Shown: in pieces, positions 9,014 through 20,237 of the stretch | How positions within the stretch are numbered: position 1 is the first letter of the stretch | Layout of the letters: each line of letters begins with the position of its first letter | DNA from: an uncultured Aquincola sp. | Lineage (GTDB): Bacteria; Pseudomonadota; Gammaproteobacteria; Burkholderiales; Burkholderiaceae | DNA: 38,921 nucleotides | Direction of reading: 5' to 3' | Assembly (NCBI GenBank): GCA_937883885.1 | Contig: CAKZXL010000388.1 | Coordinates: forward strand, 1 to 38,921 | The notes under the pieces: generated by a model | Database searches by the model: none | What the model saw: only the letters and a program-made list of their open reading frames with translations | What the model was told of the DNA's origin: nothing | Translations under genes and position numbers: made by a program

Positions 9014-9898
9014 TCAGGCGCGCGCGGCGTTGGTGGCGATGCCTTGCGCCAGGCGGGGCAGCAGTTCGGCCGGCAGGTCGTGGCCCATGCCGTCGATCAG
9101 GTCGAGCGTGGCGCCCGGCAGGTGGCGCAGCAGGTCGCGCGCCGCGGCGGCCGGCAGCAAGGGGTCGGCCGCACCGTGGATGATGTGCACCGGCTGCTGC
9201 ACCGCTTGCAGGCGACGGCTGCGGTCGCCATCGGCCAGCACCGCCACCATCTGGCGGGCCACGCCGGCAGGCCGGTAAGCGCGGTCGATGGAGGCGCTGA
9301 CCTGCGCGCGCAGCGCTGCGGCCGGCGCCGGGTAGGCCGGGCTGCCGATCAACCGGAACAGGTTTTCGGCGCGGGCGATCAAGGCCTCACGGTCACGCCG
9401 GCTGGGCGGCTTGCTCATCATGGCCTTTTGTACCGCCCAAGTGGGCCGCGGCAGGTGGCGGGCGCCCGTGGTGGTCATCACCAGCGTCACGCTCTTGCAG
9501 CGCTGCGGCTGCTGCCAGGCCATGTGCTGGGCGATCATGCCGCCCATGGAGGCGCCGCACACATGCGCGGCAGGCACTTCCAGCGCATCCAGCACCGCCC
9601 AGGCGTCCTTCGCCATGTCGTCCAGCGTGTAGGCGGTGGGCACCGGCAGGCGCAGCATGTGGCGCGTGGCGGCCCAGCCGATGTGGGGCACGCCCAGGTG
9701 GTCGAAGCCGTCGGACAGGCCGGCGTCGCGGTTGTCCATGCGGATGACGCGAAAGCCCTGCGCCACCAGCGCATCGACCAGCGGCTGCGGCCAGCCGACC
9801 AGCTGCATGCCCAGGCCCATCACCAGCAACAGCGGCATGCCCGTGGCCGGGCCCTGCACGTCGACCTCGATGCCCAGGCCGTTGGCGTGCAGCTTCAT
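9014..9898 (-). CDS. Alpha/beta-fold hydrolase
   Basis: A 294-residue protein beginning at ATG 9898. The open frame continues upstream, but only as a shadow of the preceding transporter gene, whose stop overlaps this start (ATGA, 9895-9898). It has the alpha/beta hydrolase signature: oxyanion-strand L-V-M-G-L-G-M, nucleophile elbow G-A-S-M-G-G (S117), catalytic Asp in H-G-A-A-D-P (D245) and His in G-M-G-H-D (H273). The arrangement resembles esterases and AB-hydrolase-1 enzymes such as EstB-like proteins and aclacinomycin methylesterase relatives. The substrate is unknown. It is cytoplasmic, as there is no signal peptide. Translational coupling to the transporter suggests a shared role, perhaps acting on the exported compound, but this is only inference. 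Confidence 0.85.
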   Translation of the reverse strand: MKLHANGLGIEVDVQGPATGMPLLLVMGLGMQLVGWPQPLVDALVAQGFRVIRMDNRDAGLSDGFDHLGVPHIGWAATRHMLRLPVPTAYTLDDMAKDAWAVLDALEVPAAHVCGASMGGMIAQHMAWQQPQRCKSVTLVMTTTGARHLPRPTWAVQKAMMSKPPSRRDREALIARAENLFRLIGSPAYPAPAAALRAQVSASIDRAYRPAGVARQMVAVLADGDRSRRLQAVQQPVHIIHGAADPLLPAAAARDLLRHLPGATLDLIDGMGHDLPAELLPRLAQGIATNAARA

Positions 9899-10812
9899 GC
9901 CGCCGCCTTGGCCGCGGTGGCCGGCCGGCGCAGCGCGATGGCCTCGTTGGCCACCAGCGCGGCCAGCACCAAGCCGCCGCCGCCCAGCACCGCGGGCGTG
10001 GGTGACTCGGTGGTGCCCAGCCAGGTCCAGGCCACGCCGAAGATGATTTCGAGCAGGCCCAGCAGCGCTGCCTCGGGCGCGCGCAGCACCTTGCCGGCGG
10101 CCACCGCCAGCACGCAGGGAATGGCCAGCTGCACCACGCCCAGCATGGTCAGCCAGCCGACGTCGCTGGCCGAAGCCTGGAACGGCAAGGACAAGGGCAG
10201 CGTGAGCAGCGACGACAGCACTGCGCCGATCAGCACCGCCGGCGTCATGTCGGCCGGTGCCTGGCCGCTGACCGCCCCGCGGGCATTGAGCTGCAGCAGC
10301 GTCCACATCGTGGCGCCGGCGATCGGCACGCTCAGCGCCACCAGCGTGCCCACCGCATCGCGCGGGCTGCCGCCGCCCACCTGCGAGCCGTACATCCAGG
10401 CCACGCCGATGCCGGCCACCACGATGGCGGCCCAGGCGCGGCCCGGCAGCCGCTGGCCCAGCAGCGCGCGCGAGATAAGCGCGGTGAAGAGGGGCGCCAG
10501 CGACATCGTGATGAGCACGTTGGCCACGGTGGTGAGCGTGAGCGCCACCATGAAGGAGGTGAACATCACCGTCCAGCACAGGCCCGACAGCCACAGCACC
10601 CGGCCGCCCTGCCGCAGCTCGCGGCCCAGCTGGGCAAAGCCGCGCTGCCAGCCCAGCAGCAGCGTCAGCGCCACTGCATTGGCGGCGCTGCGCCAGAAGG
10701 TCAGCTCGAAGCTGCCTGCGGTGTCGAGGTGGCGCGTGACCACCCCGGCGATGCTCCACAGCAGCGTGACCAGCAGCATCGTGGCCACGGCCCGACGGTG
10801 CGTCACGACCAC
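9895..10812 (-). CDS. EamA/DMT-superfamily transporter
   Basis: A 305-residue inner-membrane protein with ten predicted helices in two EamA repeats. It begins with a short basic N terminus followed by a first helix rich in L, V and A. It belongs to the same superfamily as the transporter at 5468 but is not a close copy. It starts 10 bases after the typA stop and overlaps the hydrolase gene by four bases, so it appears to be transcribed from the ribosome-biogenesis operon. The substrate cannot be assigned. The Lys/Ala-rich C-terminal tail (T-A-A-K-A-A-A) is cytoplasmic. Confidence 0.85.
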   Translation of the reverse strand: MVVTHRRAVATMLLVTLLWSIAGVVTRHLDTAGSFELTFWRSAANAVALTLLLGWQRGFAQLGRELRQGGRVLWLSGLCWTVMFTSFMVALTLTTVANVLITMSLAPLFTALISRALLGQRLPGRAWAAIVVAGIGVAWMYGSQVGGGSPRDAVGTLVALSVPIAGATMWTLLQLNARGAVSGQAPADMTPAVLIGAVLSSLLTLPLSLPFQASASDVGWLTMLGVVQLAIPCVLAVAAGKVLRAPEAALLGLLEIIFGVAWTWLGTTESPTPAVLGGGGLVLAALVANEAIALRRPATAAKAAA

Positions 10813-10822
10813 TGCCTCAGGC

Positions 10823-12652
10823 TCAGTTGGACTCGCGGGCCGCGCGCTTGCGCTCGTGCTCGCTCAGGTGGCGCTTGCGCAGGCGGATGCTCTTGGGCGT
10901 GATCTCGACCAGCTCGTCGTCGTCGATGAAGTCGACGCCGTATTCCAGCGTCAGGTCGATCGGCGGCGTGATCTTGATCGCGTCTTCCTTGCCGCTGACA
11001 CGGAAGTTGGTCAGCTGCTTGGTGCGGGTGGCGTTGACCACCAGGTCGTTGTCGCGGCTGTGGATGCCGACGATCATGCCTTCGTACACCGGGTCGTTCG
11101 GCTTGACGAACATGCGGCCGCGGTCGTCCAGCTTGCCCAGCGCGTAGGTGAAGATCTCACCGTCGTCCATCGAGATCAGCACGCCGTTCTTGCGGCCGCC
11201 GATCTCGCCCTTGTGGGCTTCGTAGCCGTCGAAGATCGACGAGATCAGGCCCGAGCCGCGGGTCAGGTTCATGAACTCGTTCGAGAAGCCGATCAGGCCC
11301 CGGGCCGGAATGCGGTACTCCAGGCGCACGCGGCCATGGCCGTCCGGCTCCATGTTGATCATCTCGCCCTTGCGCAGGCCCAGCGCCTGCATCACGCCGC
11401 CCTGGTGGGTTTCTTCCACGTCGGCGGTGACCAGCTCCATCGGCTCGCACTTGACGCCATCGATGTCCTTGAACATCACGCGCGGCTTGGAGACGGCCAG
11501 CTCGTAGCCTTCGCGGCGCATGTTCTCCAGCAGGATGGTCAGGTGCAGTTCGCCGCGGCCGCACACTTCGAAGATGCCGTCTTCGTCGGTCTCGGTCACG
11601 CGCAGCGCCACGTTGTGCTGCAGTTCCTTCTGCAGGCGATCCCAGATCTGGCGGCTGGTGACGAACTTGCCTTCACGGCCCGCCAGCGGCGAGGTGTTGA
11701 CGCAGAAGTTCATCGTCAGCGTCGGCTCGTCCACCTTGAGCATCGGCAGCGGCGCGGGGTTCAGCGGATCGGTCACGGTCACGCCGATGCCGATCTCCTC
11801 GATGCCGTTGATCAGCACGATTTCGCCGGGGCCGGCTTCGCTCACCTGCACGCGGTCCAGGCCCTGGAAGGTCAGCACCTGGTTGATGCGGCCGTTGACC
11901 GACTTGCCGTCCGGGCCTTCCATCACCGCCACCTGCATGCCGGGCTTGATGGTGCCCTGGCTGATGCGGCCCACGCCGATGCGGCCGACGAAGCTGTTGT
12001 AGTCGAGGGCCGAGATCTGCAGCTGCAGCGGCGCCGAAGCGTCGCCCTGCTGCGGCGGCACGTGCTTGAGCACGGTGTTGAACAGGGCCGACATGTCGGG
12101 GCCCCACTGCTCGCCCGGCGCGCCCTCTTCCAGCGACGACCAGCCGTTGATGCCCGAGGCGTACACCACCGGGAAGTCCAGCTGCTCGTCGTTGGCGCCC
12201 AGCTTGTCGAACAGGTCGAAGGCGGCGTTGATCACCGCGTCGGGCTTGGCGCCCGGCTTGTCCACCTTGTTGACGACGACGATGGGCTTGAGGCCCAGCG
12301 CCAGCGCCTTCTTGGTGACGAAGCGGGTCTGCGGCATCGGGCCTTCCTGCGCGTCGATCAGCAGCACCACGCCGTCCACCATGGACAGCGCACGCTCCAC
12401 CTCGCCGCCGAAGTCCGCGTGGCCCGGGGTGTCGACGATGTTGATGTGGGTGCCTTCCCAGCTCACGGCGCAGTTCTTGGCCAGGATGGTGATGCCCCGT
12501 TCACGTTCGATGGCGTTGTTGTCCATCACGGTGTCGACGACCTTCTCGTGTTCGGCGAAGGTGCCGCTCTGGCGGAGCAGCTGGTCGACCATGGTGGTCT
12601 TGCCATGGTCGACGTGGGCGATGATGGCGATGTTGCGGATCTGCTTGGTCAT
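10823..12652 (-). CDS. typA: Ribosome-associated translational GTPase TypA/BipA
   Basis: A 609-residue protein, the normal TypA length. It binds the 70S ribosome near the EF-G site and assists large-subunit assembly, especially under cold or other stress. GTPase motifs are visible: G1 A-H-V-D-H-G-K-T-T at residues 12-20, switch region R-G-I-T-I, G3 D-T-P-G-H-A-D-F and G4 N-K-V-D-K-P. The C-terminal domain ends with the family-typical block around P-K-S-I-R-L-R-K-R. It starts 11 bases after the truB stop (12664), so it follows the rimP-to-truB genes in the same direction without a terminator. Confidence 0.97.
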   Translation of the reverse strand: MTKQIRNIAIIAHVDHGKTTMVDQLLRQSGTFAEHEKVVDTVMDNNAIERERGITILAKNCAVSWEGTHINIVDTPGHADFGGEVERALSMVDGVVLLIDAQEGPMPQTRFVTKKALALGLKPIVVVNKVDKPGAKPDAVINAAFDLFDKLGANDEQLDFPVVYASGINGWSSLEEGAPGEQWGPDMSALFNTVLKHVPPQQGDASAPLQLQISALDYNSFVGRIGVGRISQGTIKPGMQVAVMEGPDGKSVNGRINQVLTFQGLDRVQVSEAGPGEIVLINGIEEIGIGVTVTDPLNPAPLPMLKVDEPTLTMNFCVNTSPLAGREGKFVTSRQIWDRLQKELQHNVALRVTETDEDGIFEVCGRGELHLTILLENMRREGYELAVSKPRVMFKDIDGVKCEPMELVTADVEETHQGGVMQALGLRKGEMINMEPDGHGRVRLEYRIPARGLIGFSNEFMNLTRGSGLISSIFDGYEAHKGEIGGRKNGVLISMDDGEIFTYALGKLDDRGRMFVKPNDPVYEGMIVGIHSRDNDLVVNATRTKQLTNFRVSGKEDAIKITPPIDLTLEYGVDFIDDDELVEITPKSIRLRKRHLSEHERKRAARESN

Positions 12653-12663
12653 GGAACGTTCTT

Positions 12664-13620
12664 TCAGGAAATCAGGCCCTGCACCTCGACGGGACTGAGC
12701 AGGCGGTCGGCGATCAATTCACCCGACGCGATGTGTGCGCTGCCGAGAAACGCACTCGGCTGCGGGCCGTACACGCGCACGGCTGGCGCATCGGCCAGTC
12801 GCACGCGCCGTCGCAGGCCGGTGAGGAAACGACCGGCTTCGTCTTCCGGCAAGGCCACGCGGGGCCAGTCGGACAACAGCCAGTCGACGGGCTTCAGCAG
12901 CGCTTCGCGGGCCGCCTCGTCGAGCGCCGCGAGTTGTTCAAGCGTGACGGCATCGGCCACCCGCAGCGGACCGCTGCCGGTGCGCCGCAGGGCCGCCAGA
13001 TGGGCACCACAGCCCAGCGCCTGGCCGATGTCCTCGGCCAGGGTGCGGATGTAGGTGCCCTTGCTGCAACGCACGTCGATCACGAGCGTCGCAGCCTGCC
13101 ATTCGATGATGTCGATGTGGTGAATCACCACCTGCCGCGGTGCACGTTCCACCTCGATGCCGGCGCGCGCGTACTCGTACAGCGCCTTGCCGTCGCGCTT
13201 GAGCGCCGAATGCATCGGCGGCACCTGCGAGATGGGGCCGGTGAAACGGGCGCAGGCGGCCTCGATCGCGGCGCGGTCCACCTGCACCGGCTGCTCCTGC
13301 AGCAATTCGCCCTCGGCGTCGCCGGTGGTGGTGGTGCGGCCCAGCGCCAGCGTGGCGCGGTAGGTCTTGTCGGCTTCCAGGCTCACCTGGCTGAACTTGG
13401 TGGCCGCGCCGAAGCACAGCGGCAGCAGCCCGGTGGCCAGCGGATCGAGCGTGCCGGTGTGGCCGGCCTTCTCGGCACGCAGCAGCCGCTTGGCCCTTTG
13501 CAGCGCGTCGTTGCTCGACAGGCCGAGCGGCTTGTCGAGCAACAACACGCCATGCAGCGGCCGGCGCTGGATGCGCTGGCGCGGCGGGCGCGGTGCGGCC
13601 TGGGGTACTGCGTCCTGCAC
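12664..13620 (-). CDS. truB: tRNA pseudouridine(55) synthase TruB
   Basis: A 318-residue enzyme that isomerises U55 in the T-loop of tRNAs. The catalytic Asp is D59 in [12 protein letters not shown]. The family L-L-L-D-K-P-x-G-x-S-S motif is at about 26-36, and [11 protein letters not shown] is present in the second half. The start is GTG 13620, two bases after the rbfA stop (13623-13625). The open frame extends further upstream only as a shadow of rbfA. The 20-residue basic N-terminal tail ([10 protein letters not shown]) is somewhat longer than in E. coli TruB. Confidence 0.95.
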   Translation of the reverse strand: MQDAVPQAAPRPPRQRIQRRPLHGVLLLDKPLGLSSNDALQRAKRLLRAEKAGHTGTLDPLATGLLPLCFGAATKFSQVSLEADKTYRATLALGRTTTTGDAEGELLQEQPVQVDRAAIEAACARFTGPISQVPPMHSALKRDGKALYEYARAGIEVERAPRQVVIHHIDIIEWQAATLVIDVRCSKGTYIRTLAEDIGQALGCGAHLAALRRTGSGPLRVADAVTLEQLAALDEAAREALLKPVDWLLSDWPRVALPEDEAGRFLTGLRRRVRLADAPAVRVYGPQPSAFLGSAHIASGELIADRLLSPVEVQGLIS

Positions 13621-13622
13621 GG

Positions 13623-13985
13623 TCAGTCCTTGGCCTGCTGCGAATTGGCCTGGCGGATCAGCGCATTCAGCTCGGCCGCGCGCTCGGTGGTGCGGTCGAA
13701 CTGGAAGTGCAGCGTGGGCACGGTGTGGATCTGCAGCCGCTTGAACAGGCCATTGCGGATGAAGCCGGCGGCCTCGTTCAGCGCGGCCTGGCATTCCTCG
13801 GGCTGGCCCACCAGCAGCGAAAAGCGCACCGTGGCATGGGCGTAGTCGGGCGTGATGTCCACGCCGGTGACGGTGACCATGCCCACGCGCGGGTCCTTCA
13901 GGTCGCGGATCAGCTCCGACACATCACGCTGGATCTGGTCGGCGATCCGCAGGCTGCGGTTGGGTATCGCTTTCTTGTGTCGCAT
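13623..13985 (-). CDS. rbfA: 30S ribosome-binding factor A
   Basis: A 120-residue KH-like protein that matures the 5' end of 16S rRNA and is needed for cold adaptation. It has the typical opening [17 protein letters not shown], then [15 protein letters not shown] and the helix E-A-A-G-F-I-R-N. It lies between infB and truB, the classic order. A GC-rich hairpin (14013-14045) separates it from infB. Confidence 0.96.
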   Translation of the reverse strand: MRHKKAIPNRSLRIADQIQRDVSELIRDLKDPRVGMVTVTGVDITPDYAHATVRFSLLVGQPEECQAALNEAAGFIRNGLFKRLQIHTVPTLHFQFDRTTERAAELNALIRQANSQQAKD

Positions 13986-14012
13986 GGGGTTGTCCTATCG
14001 GCCCTAGAAGCA

Positions 14013-14045
14013 CGAACCCCGCCACCTTGCGGGCGGCGGGGTTCG
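14013..14045 (-). terminator. Hairpin between infB and rbfA (partial terminator or processing site)
   Basis: CGAACCCCGCC (14013-14023) pairs with GGCGGGGTTCG (14035-14045), an 11-base perfect stem with an 11-base loop. On the minus strand the stem is followed only by a mixed TGCTTCT, not a clean T run. It may therefore be an RNA-processing or stability element, or a weak attenuator, inside the operon. Confidence 0.5.
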
Positions 14046-14064
14046 GGGAAAGAGCCCGCCGTGC

Positions 14065-16968
14065 TTACAGCGTGCGTGCCACTTCCTTGATCTCGAAGAA
14101 TTCGAGCTGGTCGCCTTCGGCGATGTCGTTGTAGTTCTTCAGCTTCACGCCGCACTCGAAGCCTTCCTTGACTTCGCGCACGTCGTCCTTCATCCGCTTG
14201 ACCGAATCGACTTCGCCCGTGTAGATGACCACGTTGTCGCGCAGCAGGCGGAAGCGCGCGTCGCGGCGCACCACACCGGCCGTGATCATGCAGCCGGCCA
14301 CCGTGCCGATCTTCGAGGCCACGAACACCGTGCGGATCTCGGCGGTGCCGATGACTTCCTCGCGCTGTTCCGGCGCCAGCATGCCGCTCATCGCCGCCTT
14401 CATCTCGTCGACCGCGTCGTAGATGATGTTGTAGTAGCGCAGGTCGACGCCGTTGTTCTCGGCCAGCTTGCGGGCGCCCGCATCGGCACGCACGTTGAAG
14501 CCGATGATCACTGCCTTGGAGGCGATGGCCAGGTTGACGTCGTTCTCGCTGATGCCACCCACGGCCGCGTGCACGATCTGCACCTTGACCTCGGCGGTGC
14601 TGAGCTTGACCAGCGACTGCGCCAGCGCTTCCTGCGAACCCTGCACGTCGGCCTTGACGATCAGCGCCAGCGTCTGCGCCTGGCCTTCGCCCATGTTCTC
14701 GAACATGTTCTCGAGCTTGGCGGCCTGCTGCTTGTTCAGCTTCACGTCGCGGTAGCGGCCCTGGCGGAAGGTGGCGATTTCACGGGCGCGGCGTTCGTCG
14801 CTCAGCACCATGAAGTCGTCGCCGGCCTGCGGCACTTCGGTCAGGCCCTGGATCTCGACCGGGATCGAGGGACCGGCTTCCTGGGTGTTCTTGCCGTCTT
14901 CGTCCAGCATGGCGCGCACGCGGCCATAGCTGGAGCCGGCCAGCACCACGTCGCCGCGCTTGAGCGTGCCCGACTGCACCAGCACCGTGGCCACCGGGCC
15001 GCGGCCCTTGTCCAGCTGGGCTTCGATCACGATGCCCTTGGCCAGCGCTTCCTTCGGCGCCTTCAGCTCCAGCACTTCGGCCTGCAGCAGCACCTGCTCC
15101 AGCAGGTCGTCGATGCCCTGGCCGGTCTTGGCCGAGACGGGCACGAACGGCGAATCGCCGCCGAACTCTTCCGGCACCACTTCTTCGGCCACCAGCTCGC
15201 TCTTGACCCGCTCCAGGTTGGCGTCGGGCTTGTCGATCTTGTTGACCGCCACCACCAGCGGCACGCCGGCCGCCTTGGCGTGGTGGATGGCTTCCTTGGT
15301 CTGGGGCATCACGCCGTCGTCAGCCGCCACCACCAGGATGACGATGTCGGTGGCCTTGGCACCACGGGCACGCATGGCCGTGAAGGCCGCGTGGCCCGGG
15401 GTGTCCAGGAAGGTGATCATGCCGCGCGGCGTCTCGACGTGATAAGCGCCGATGTGCTGCGTGATGCCGCCGGCTTCGCCCGCGGCCACACGGCTGCGGC
15501 GGATGTAGTCCAGCAGCGAGGTCTTGCCGTGGTCGACGTGACCCATGACGGTGACCACCGGGGCGCGCGGCAGCGTTTCGCTGTCGCTCGCGGCGTGTTC
15601 TTCTTCCAGGAAGGCTTCCGGGTCGTCCAGCTTGGCCGCCAGCGCCTTGTGGCCCATTTCCTCGACGAGGATCATGGCCGTTTCCTGGTCCAGCTGCTGG
15701 TTGATGGTGACCATCTGGCCCAGCTTCATCAGCTGCTTGATCACCTCGGCGGCCTTGACCGACATCTTGTGCGCCAGATCGGCCACCGAGATGGTCTCAG
15801 GCACGTGCACTTCCTGCTGCACGAACTCGCTCGGCGGCGTGAAGGTGGAACCACCGCCGTCGTTGCGGTCGCGGCCACCGCGGCCACGCGGCGCACGCCA
15901 GCCCGGACGGCCCGCGGCGGCACCGTCGGTGCGGCCCTTGGGCGCGGCACCGCGCTTCTTGGCGTCGTCGGCCCAGCTGGACGAGAGCTTCTCGGACTTG
16001 ACCGACTTCTTCTCGCCGGGCTTGGCGGCCGTGGCGGCACCCGCGGGCGCCGGAGCGCCCGGCTTGGCGGCCGGCTTGTGGATGGTGCCCTTGATGGCGT
16101 TGTCGGCCGTGGCGGCCGGCTTGGGCGGCTCTTCCGGCTTCTTGGCGATGAGCACCTTCTTGGGCGCATTCATCATCGCGCGGATGGCGGCAGCCTCGGC
16201 CTCGGCGGCGCGGCGGCGCTTTTCGAGGTCGAGCAGGCGCTGCTTCTCGGCGGCGTCGGTGTCGGCGGCCTTGACCACGCGCAGGCCCGGCTTGGGCGCA
16301 TCGGCGGGCTTGGCGGCCGCGGGTGCGGCAGCGGCCACCGGTGCGGCAGGGGCCGGCGCCGGTGCAGCAGCAGGCGCCGGTGCGGGCTTGGCCGCAGCAG
16401 CCTTGGCGGCCACGGCGGCGGCCTCTTCGGCGGCCTTGGCGGCAGCGGCTTCGGCAGCCGCCTTTTCCGCCGCCTCGCGGGCACGGGCTTCGGCGGCTTC
16501 GCGCTCCGCGCGTTCCTGCTCTTCACGCAGGCGGCGCTTTTCGGCCAGCTCTTCTTCCTGGCGACGCAGCAGCTCAGCCTGTTGCTGGGCTTCTTCTTCG
16601 CGGCGCTGCAGCTCCAGCGCCTCGTCGGCGGCCGAAGGCGCACCCGCCTCGTCGCCGCCCGGGGCGTCGTCGCGCTTGATGAAGGTGCGCTTCTTGCGCA
16701 CTTCCACCTGGATGGTGCGGGCCTTGCCGGTGGAATCGGCCTGCTTGATCTCGCTGGTGCTCTTGCGCGTCAGCGTGATCTTCTTGCGATCGCCACCGGT
16801 GTTGCCGTGGCTGGTGCGCAGGAAGCCGAGCAGACGTTCCTTGTCGGCGTCGGTGAGCTGGTCGTCGGTGGAGACTTTGCGCACCCCGGCGGACTGCAGC
16901 TGCTCGAGCAGCGTCGCGGCCGGGCGGTTGAGCTCGGCGGCAAATTGGGCGACGGTGGTCACTGCCAT
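14065..16968 (-). CDS. infB: Translation initiation factor IF-2
   Basis: A 967-residue GTPase that brings initiator tRNA to the 30S subunit and promotes subunit joining. It has an N-terminal IF2N domain, then a long Ala/Glu/Arg/Lys-rich coiled-coil and disordered region (about residues 120-360, with dense P-A-P-A repeats), then the G domain: G-H-V-D-H-G-K-T-S near residue 475, D-T-P-G-H-A-A-F and N-K-I-D-K-P. The closing IF2 domains end in E-V-A-R-T-L. The large size is normal for betaproteobacteria and comes from the low-complexity linker, whose reverse strand yields several meaningless open frames. Confidence 0.97.
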   Translation of the reverse strand: MAVTTVAQFAAELNRPAATLLEQLQSAGVRKVSTDDQLTDADKERLLGFLRTSHGNTGGDRKKITLTRKSTSEIKQADSTGKARTIQVEVRKKRTFIKRDDAPGGDEAGAPSAADEALELQRREEEAQQQAELLRRQEEELAEKRRLREEQERAEREAAEARAREAAEKAAAEAAAAKAAEEAAAVAAKAAAAKPAPAPAAAPAPAPAAPVAAAAPAAAKPADAPKPGLRVVKAADTDAAEKQRLLDLEKRRRAAEAEAAAIRAMMNAPKKVLIAKKPEEPPKPAATADNAIKGTIHKPAAKPGAPAPAGAATAAKPGEKKSVKSEKLSSSWADDAKKRGAAPKGRTDGAAAGRPGWRAPRGRGGRDRNDGGGSTFTPPSEFVQQEVHVPETISVADLAHKMSVKAAEVIKQLMKLGQMVTINQQLDQETAMILVEEMGHKALAAKLDDPEAFLEEEHAASDSETLPRAPVVTVMGHVDHGKTSLLDYIRRSRVAAGEAGGITQHIGAYHVETPRGMITFLDTPGHAAFTAMRARGAKATDIVILVVAADDGVMPQTKEAIHHAKAAGVPLVVAVNKIDKPDANLERVKSELVAEEVVPEEFGGDSPFVPVSAKTGQGIDDLLEQVLLQAEVLELKAPKEALAKGIVIEAQLDKGRGPVATVLVQSGTLKRGDVVLAGSSYGRVRAMLDEDGKNTQEAGPSIPVEIQGLTEVPQAGDDFMVLSDERRAREIATFRQGRYRDVKLNKQQAAKLENMFENMGEGQAQTLALIVKADVQGSQEALAQSLVKLSTAEVKVQIVHAAVGGISENDVNLAIASKAVIIGFNVRADAGARKLAENNGVDLRYYNIIYDAVDEMKAAMSGMLAPEQREEVIGTAEIRTVFVASKIGTVAGCMITAGVVRRDARFRLLRDNVVIYTGEVDSVKRMKDDVREVKEGFECGVKLKNYNDIAEGDQLEFFEIKEVARTL

Positions 16969-17044
16969 TGTGAAGATCCTTGGAAAACGGGGGCGCTGGT
17001 GGCGTACTGGCTATGGGCGATCAATCGGTGTCCGTGCGTGAGGG

Positions 17045-18523
17045 TCAGGCGGTGAACCAGTGTTCGCGCGCCTTCATGATCAGCGCCTTGGCCTGATCGG
17101 CATCCATACCGGTGATCTCGGTGAGTTCATCGACGGCGAGGTCGGCGAGGTCGTCGCGGGTGTGGACCCCACCCCCCGCCAGCTTGGCGATGAGGTCGGG
17201 GTTCAGGCCTTCGAGGTCGCGCAGATCCTGCGACACCTCTTCGACACTTTCCTCGCGGGCGATCTCCATCGTCAGCAGCGCATCCTTGGCACGGGTGCGC
17301 AGCTCGGTGACGGTGTCCTCGTCGAAGCTCTCGATCTCGAGCATCTCCTGCATGGGCACGTACGCCACTTCTTCCAGGCTGGTGAAGCCTTCGGCGATCA
17401 GGATCTCCGCCACCTCTTCGTCGACGTCGAGCTTCTCGACGAAGAGCTTGCGGATCACGTCGCTTTCGGCCGCCTGCTTGGCCTGCGATTCTTCGGCGGT
17501 CATGATGTTGATGCGCCAGCCTGTCAATTCAGACGCCAGGCGCACGTTCTGGCCGCCACGGCCGATGGAGATGGCGAGGTTCTCCTCGTCCACCACCACG
17601 TCCATCGCATGCGGCTCTTCGTTCACCACGATCGACTGCACGTTGGCCGGGGCCAGCGCGCCGATCACGAACTGGGCCGGGTCTTCCGACCACAGCACGA
17701 TGTCCACGCGCTCGCCGGCCAGCTCGTTGGTGACCGCATTGACCCGCGAACCCCGCACGCCGACACAGGTGCCGATCGGGTCGACGCGCTTGTCGTGCGA
17801 CACGACGGCAATCTTGGCGCGCGAACCCGGGTCACGGGCGCAGCTCTTGATCTCGAGCAGGCCCTGCTCGATCTCGGGCACCTCTTGCGCGAACAGCTCG
17901 ATCATGAAGCCGGGCGCGCTGCGCGACAGCATGATCTGCGGACCGCGCACGGTGGGATCGACGCCGGCGATGAAGGCCCGCACACGGTCGCCGGTGCGCA
18001 GGTTTTCCTTGGGGATCATCTCGCTGCGCTTGAGGCGGCCTTCCACCCGGCCGCTCTCGACGATGATGTCGCCCTTGTCCAGCCGCTTGACGGTGCCCAC
18101 GAAGATCTTCTCGCCACGGGCGAGGAAATCGTTGAGCAGCTGCTCACGCTCGGCGTCGCGGATCTTCTGCAGGATGACCTGCTTGGCCGCTTGCGCACCG
18201 ATGCGGCCGATGGGCACCGACTCGATGGGCTCTTCGATGTGGTCGTCCACCTCGATGTCGCCGATCTGTTCCTTGGCTTCAAAGAACAGGATCTCGGCAT
18301 CGGGGATCTGCAGGCCGGCTTCGTCCGGCACCACGTGCCAGCGGCGGAAGGTCTCGTACTCGCCCGTTTCGCGGTCGATCTGAACGCGGATGTCCACTTC
18401 GCCGCCGTGCAGCTTCTTGGTGGCCGACGCCAGGGCTGCCTCGACGGCGCCGAACACGACGTCGCGCTCCACGCTTTTCTCGCGTGAGATCGCATCGACC
18501 AGCATCAACAGTTCGCGGTTCAT
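17045..18523 (-). CDS. nusA: Transcription termination/antitermination factor NusA
   Basis: A 492-residue RNA-polymerase-binding protein. Domain order: N-terminal polymerase-binding domain opening with [12 protein letters not shown]1 domain around residues 135-200 (G-T-V-K-R-L), two KH domains (V-G-V-R-G-S-R-V and [11 protein letters not shown]), and two C-terminal acidic repeat domains. Length and layout match the E. coli protein. Its start overlaps the rimP stop by four bases (18520-18523), giving translational coupling. The gap to infB is 76 bases. Confidence 0.97.
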   Translation of the reverse strand: MNRELLMLVDAISREKSVERDVVFGAVEAALASATKKLHGGEVDIRVQIDRETGEYETFRRWHVVPDEAGLQIPDAEILFFEAKEQIGDIEVDDHIEEPIESVPIGRIGAQAAKQVILQKIRDAEREQLLNDFLARGEKIFVGTVKRLDKGDIIVESGRVEGRLKRSEMIPKENLRTGDRVRAFIAGVDPTVRGPQIMLSRSAPGFMIELFAQEVPEIEQGLLEIKSCARDPGSRAKIAVVSHDKRVDPIGTCVGVRGSRVNAVTNELAGERVDIVLWSEDPAQFVIGALAPANVQSIVVNEEPHAMDVVVDEENLAISIGRGGQNVRLASELTGWRINIMTAEESQAKQAAESDVIRKLFVEKLDVDEEVAEILIAEGFTSLEEVAYVPMQEMLEIESFDEDTVTELRTRAKDALLTMEIAREESVEEVSQDLRDLEGLNPDLIAKLAGGGVHTRDDLADLAVDELTEITGMDADQAKALIMKAREHWFTA

Positions 18524-19137
18524 TCTTCTGGACCTCCATGCACCTCTGGCTGCGCAGGAGCAGCCGGGCGACCTTTGAAATTGACGACGGGCACCAGCCG
18601 CGCCTCGCGCACTTCGTCGAGCGCGAAGTCGAGCGCAGGCTGCGTGGGCGCCTCACCCGCATCGGCCTTGGCCGACTTGCCGGACTTGGTGGACTTCGCC
18701 GTGGCCTTGCCACCGGCGCGCACCGGTGCCCCGGCGTTGTCGTCCAGCAGCAGCCGCCACCCACCGTCGCGCGGCAACAGGATGCCGCGATACTTTTTGC
18801 GCCCCTGGAAAGGCAGTTTCAACGTGAGGTCGATCGCCTCGCCGGCAAAACGCTCGTAGTCGGCCGATTTTTTCAAAGGCCGATCGAGCCCCGGCGACGA
18901 AACTTCCAGCCGTGCGTATTCGACGTTCTCAACTTCGAGCAGATACTGCAATTGCCGCGTCACGGCTTCGCAGTCCTCCACCGTCACGAATTCGCTGGCG
19001 CCCAGGCCTTCGGGGTACGCATGGCCGGGCACCCGGTCGATCGTGACGCGCAGGAGTCCACCCCCCGTGCGTTCGAGGTCGACCAGGTCGTAACCCAGCC
19101 CAGTGACGGTACGTTCGACGGCAGACTGCCAGGTCAT
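18520..19137 (-). CDS. rimP: Ribosome maturation factor RimP
   Basis: A 205-residue protein that acts in 30S assembly. Motifs: [16 protein letters not shown] near the N terminus, then the family [11 protein letters not shown] block. It is longer than E. coli RimP (about 150 residues) because of a Lys/Ser/Ala-rich insert near residues 145-170 in the C-terminal domain, a common feature of this bacterial group. It is the first gene of the operon, with a good promoter about 90 bases upstream. Confidence 0.93.
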   Translation of the reverse strand: MTWQSAVERTVTGLGYDLVDLERTGGGLLRVTIDRVPGHAYPEGLGASEFVTVEDCEAVTRQLQYLLEVENVEYARLEVSSPGLDRPLKKSADYERFAGEAIDLTLKLPFQGRKKYRGILLPRDGGWRLLLDDNAGAPVRAGGKATAKSTKSGKSAKADAGEAPTQPALDFALDEVREARLVPVVNFKGRPAAPAQPEVHGGPEE

Positions 19138-19220
19138 CTAAGAAAGCGTTCGAGCAAAAAAAAAGGGCAGGAACAGAATCCGCCCGGTTGGGAGCACACG
19201 GTGTTTCCAGGGAAATGCGG

Positions 19221-19249
19221 ATTGTACTGCGCCTGGGTACCTACGCCAA
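19221..19249 (-). promoter_or_regulatory. Sigma70-type promoter of the rimP operon
   Basis: On the minus strand, TTGGCG (19249-19244) and TACAAT (19226-19221) are separated by exactly 17 bases and lie about 85 bases before the rimP start. This is the best promoter match seen in the window. Confidence 0.65.
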
Positions 19250-19321
19250 GACCCCGGGTACTGAAGAACAGTGGACATGCCAGAATCACGCCCCTTTCCT
19301 GACCTGAGCTACGGAGACACC

Positions 19322-20119
19322 ATGGGTTTTCTCGCCGGCAAGCGGCTGCTGATCACGGGCGTGCTGTCCAACCGTTCCATCGCCTACGGCATCGCGCGGG
19401 CCTGCCACCGTGAAGGGGCCGAACTTGCTTTCAGCTACGTCGGCGAGCGTTTCAAGGACCGCATCACCGAACTGGCCAGCCATTTCGGCTCGTCGCTGAT
19501 CTTCGATTGCGACGTGGGCAGCGACGAGCAGATCGAGCGTCTGTTCGCCGACCTGCGCACGGCCTGGCCCGAAGGCCTGGACGGCCTGGTGCACGCCATC
19601 GGCTTTGCGCCGCGCGAGGCGATAGCGGGCGACTTCCTCGAAGGCCTGAGCCGCGAAGCCTTCCGCATCGCGCACGACATCTCTTCGTACAGCTTCCCGG
19701 CGCTGGCCAAGGCTGCCGCCGGCCAGTTGCGGCCGAACGCCGCGCTGCTGACGCTGAGCTACCTGGGCGCCGAGCGGGCCGTGCCCAACTACAACACCAT
19801 GGGCCTGGCCAAGGCCTCGCTGGAAGCCAGCGTGCGCTACCTGGCCGCCGGCCTGGGCCCCAAGGGCTACCGCGTCAACGGCATCTCGGCCGGCCCCATC
19901 AAGACGCTGGCGGCCAGCGGCATCAAGGGCTTCGGCAAGATGCTGGAGGTGGTGGAGCAGAACGCCCCGCTGCGCCGCAACGTCACCATCGACGACGTGG
20001 GCAACGTGGCGGCCTTCCTGCTGTCCGACCTGGCCGCCGGCGTGACCGGCGAGATCACCTACGTGGACGGCGGCTTCAGCCGCGTGATGAGCGGCGTGCC
20101 CGAGAGCCCCGCCAGCTGA
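19322..20119 (+). CDS. fabI: Enoyl-[acyl-carrier-protein] reductase (NADH)
   Basis: A 265-residue short-chain dehydrogenase-type enzyme that performs the last reduction of each fatty-acid elongation cycle. The start is ATG 19322 with GGAGA at 19313-19317. The in-frame GTG 19271 would add residues not found in FabI. Motifs: N-terminal M-G-F-L-x-G-K-R-x-L-I-T-G-V and S-I-A-Y-G-I-A, and the active-site pair Y157 and K164 in Y-N-T-M-G-L-A-K (the Y-x6-K form of FabI). The [13 protein letters not shown] block, which forms the substrate and triclosan pocket, follows. It runs divergently from rimP. Confidence 0.96.
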   Translation: MGFLAGKRLLITGVLSNRSIAYGIARACHREGAELAFSYVGERFKDRITELASHFGSSLIFDCDVGSDEQIERLFADLRTAWPEGLDGLVHAIGFAPREAIAGDFLEGLSREAFRIAHDISSYSFPALAKAAAGQLRPNAALLTLSYLGAERAVPNYNTMGLAKASLEASVRYLAAGLGPKGYRVNGISAGPIKTLAASGIKGFGKMLEVVEQNAPLRRNVTIDDVGNVAAFLLSDLAAGVTGEITYVDGGFSRVMSGVPESPAS

Positions 20120-20122
20120 GTC

Positions 20123-20221
20123 AGCCCCCAAGCTCGCTGCGCTCGCTGCCCCCGGGCCCTTGTGAAAGGGGCCTTCGGACCCCGGGGGCGCGCAGTCCCT
20201 TGGAACGGCCCGGCGGGACTG
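20123..20221. repeat. Structured intergenic repeat, copy 1
   Basis: This lies between the convergent fabI and SHOCT genes. It begins AGCCCCCAAG (20123-20132), shared with the element at 32966. It contains a GC-rich inverted repeat and ends in a hairpin with CAGTCCC (20193-20199) and GGGACTG (20215-20221) as arms around a core TTGGAACGGCCCGGC. The second copy has the same core with a different but equally complementary stem. It probably serves as a bidirectional transcript end. Confidence 0.6.
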
Positions 20222-20237
20222 CCATCCCCGCAGCGGC

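Noticed and set aside
9011..13054. Very long open frame (1347 codons) on the plus strand
   Set aside because: It lies antisense to hydrolase, transporter, typA and truB genes. It is an artefact of high third-position GC, and its translation is His/Gln/Arg-rich with no family likeness.
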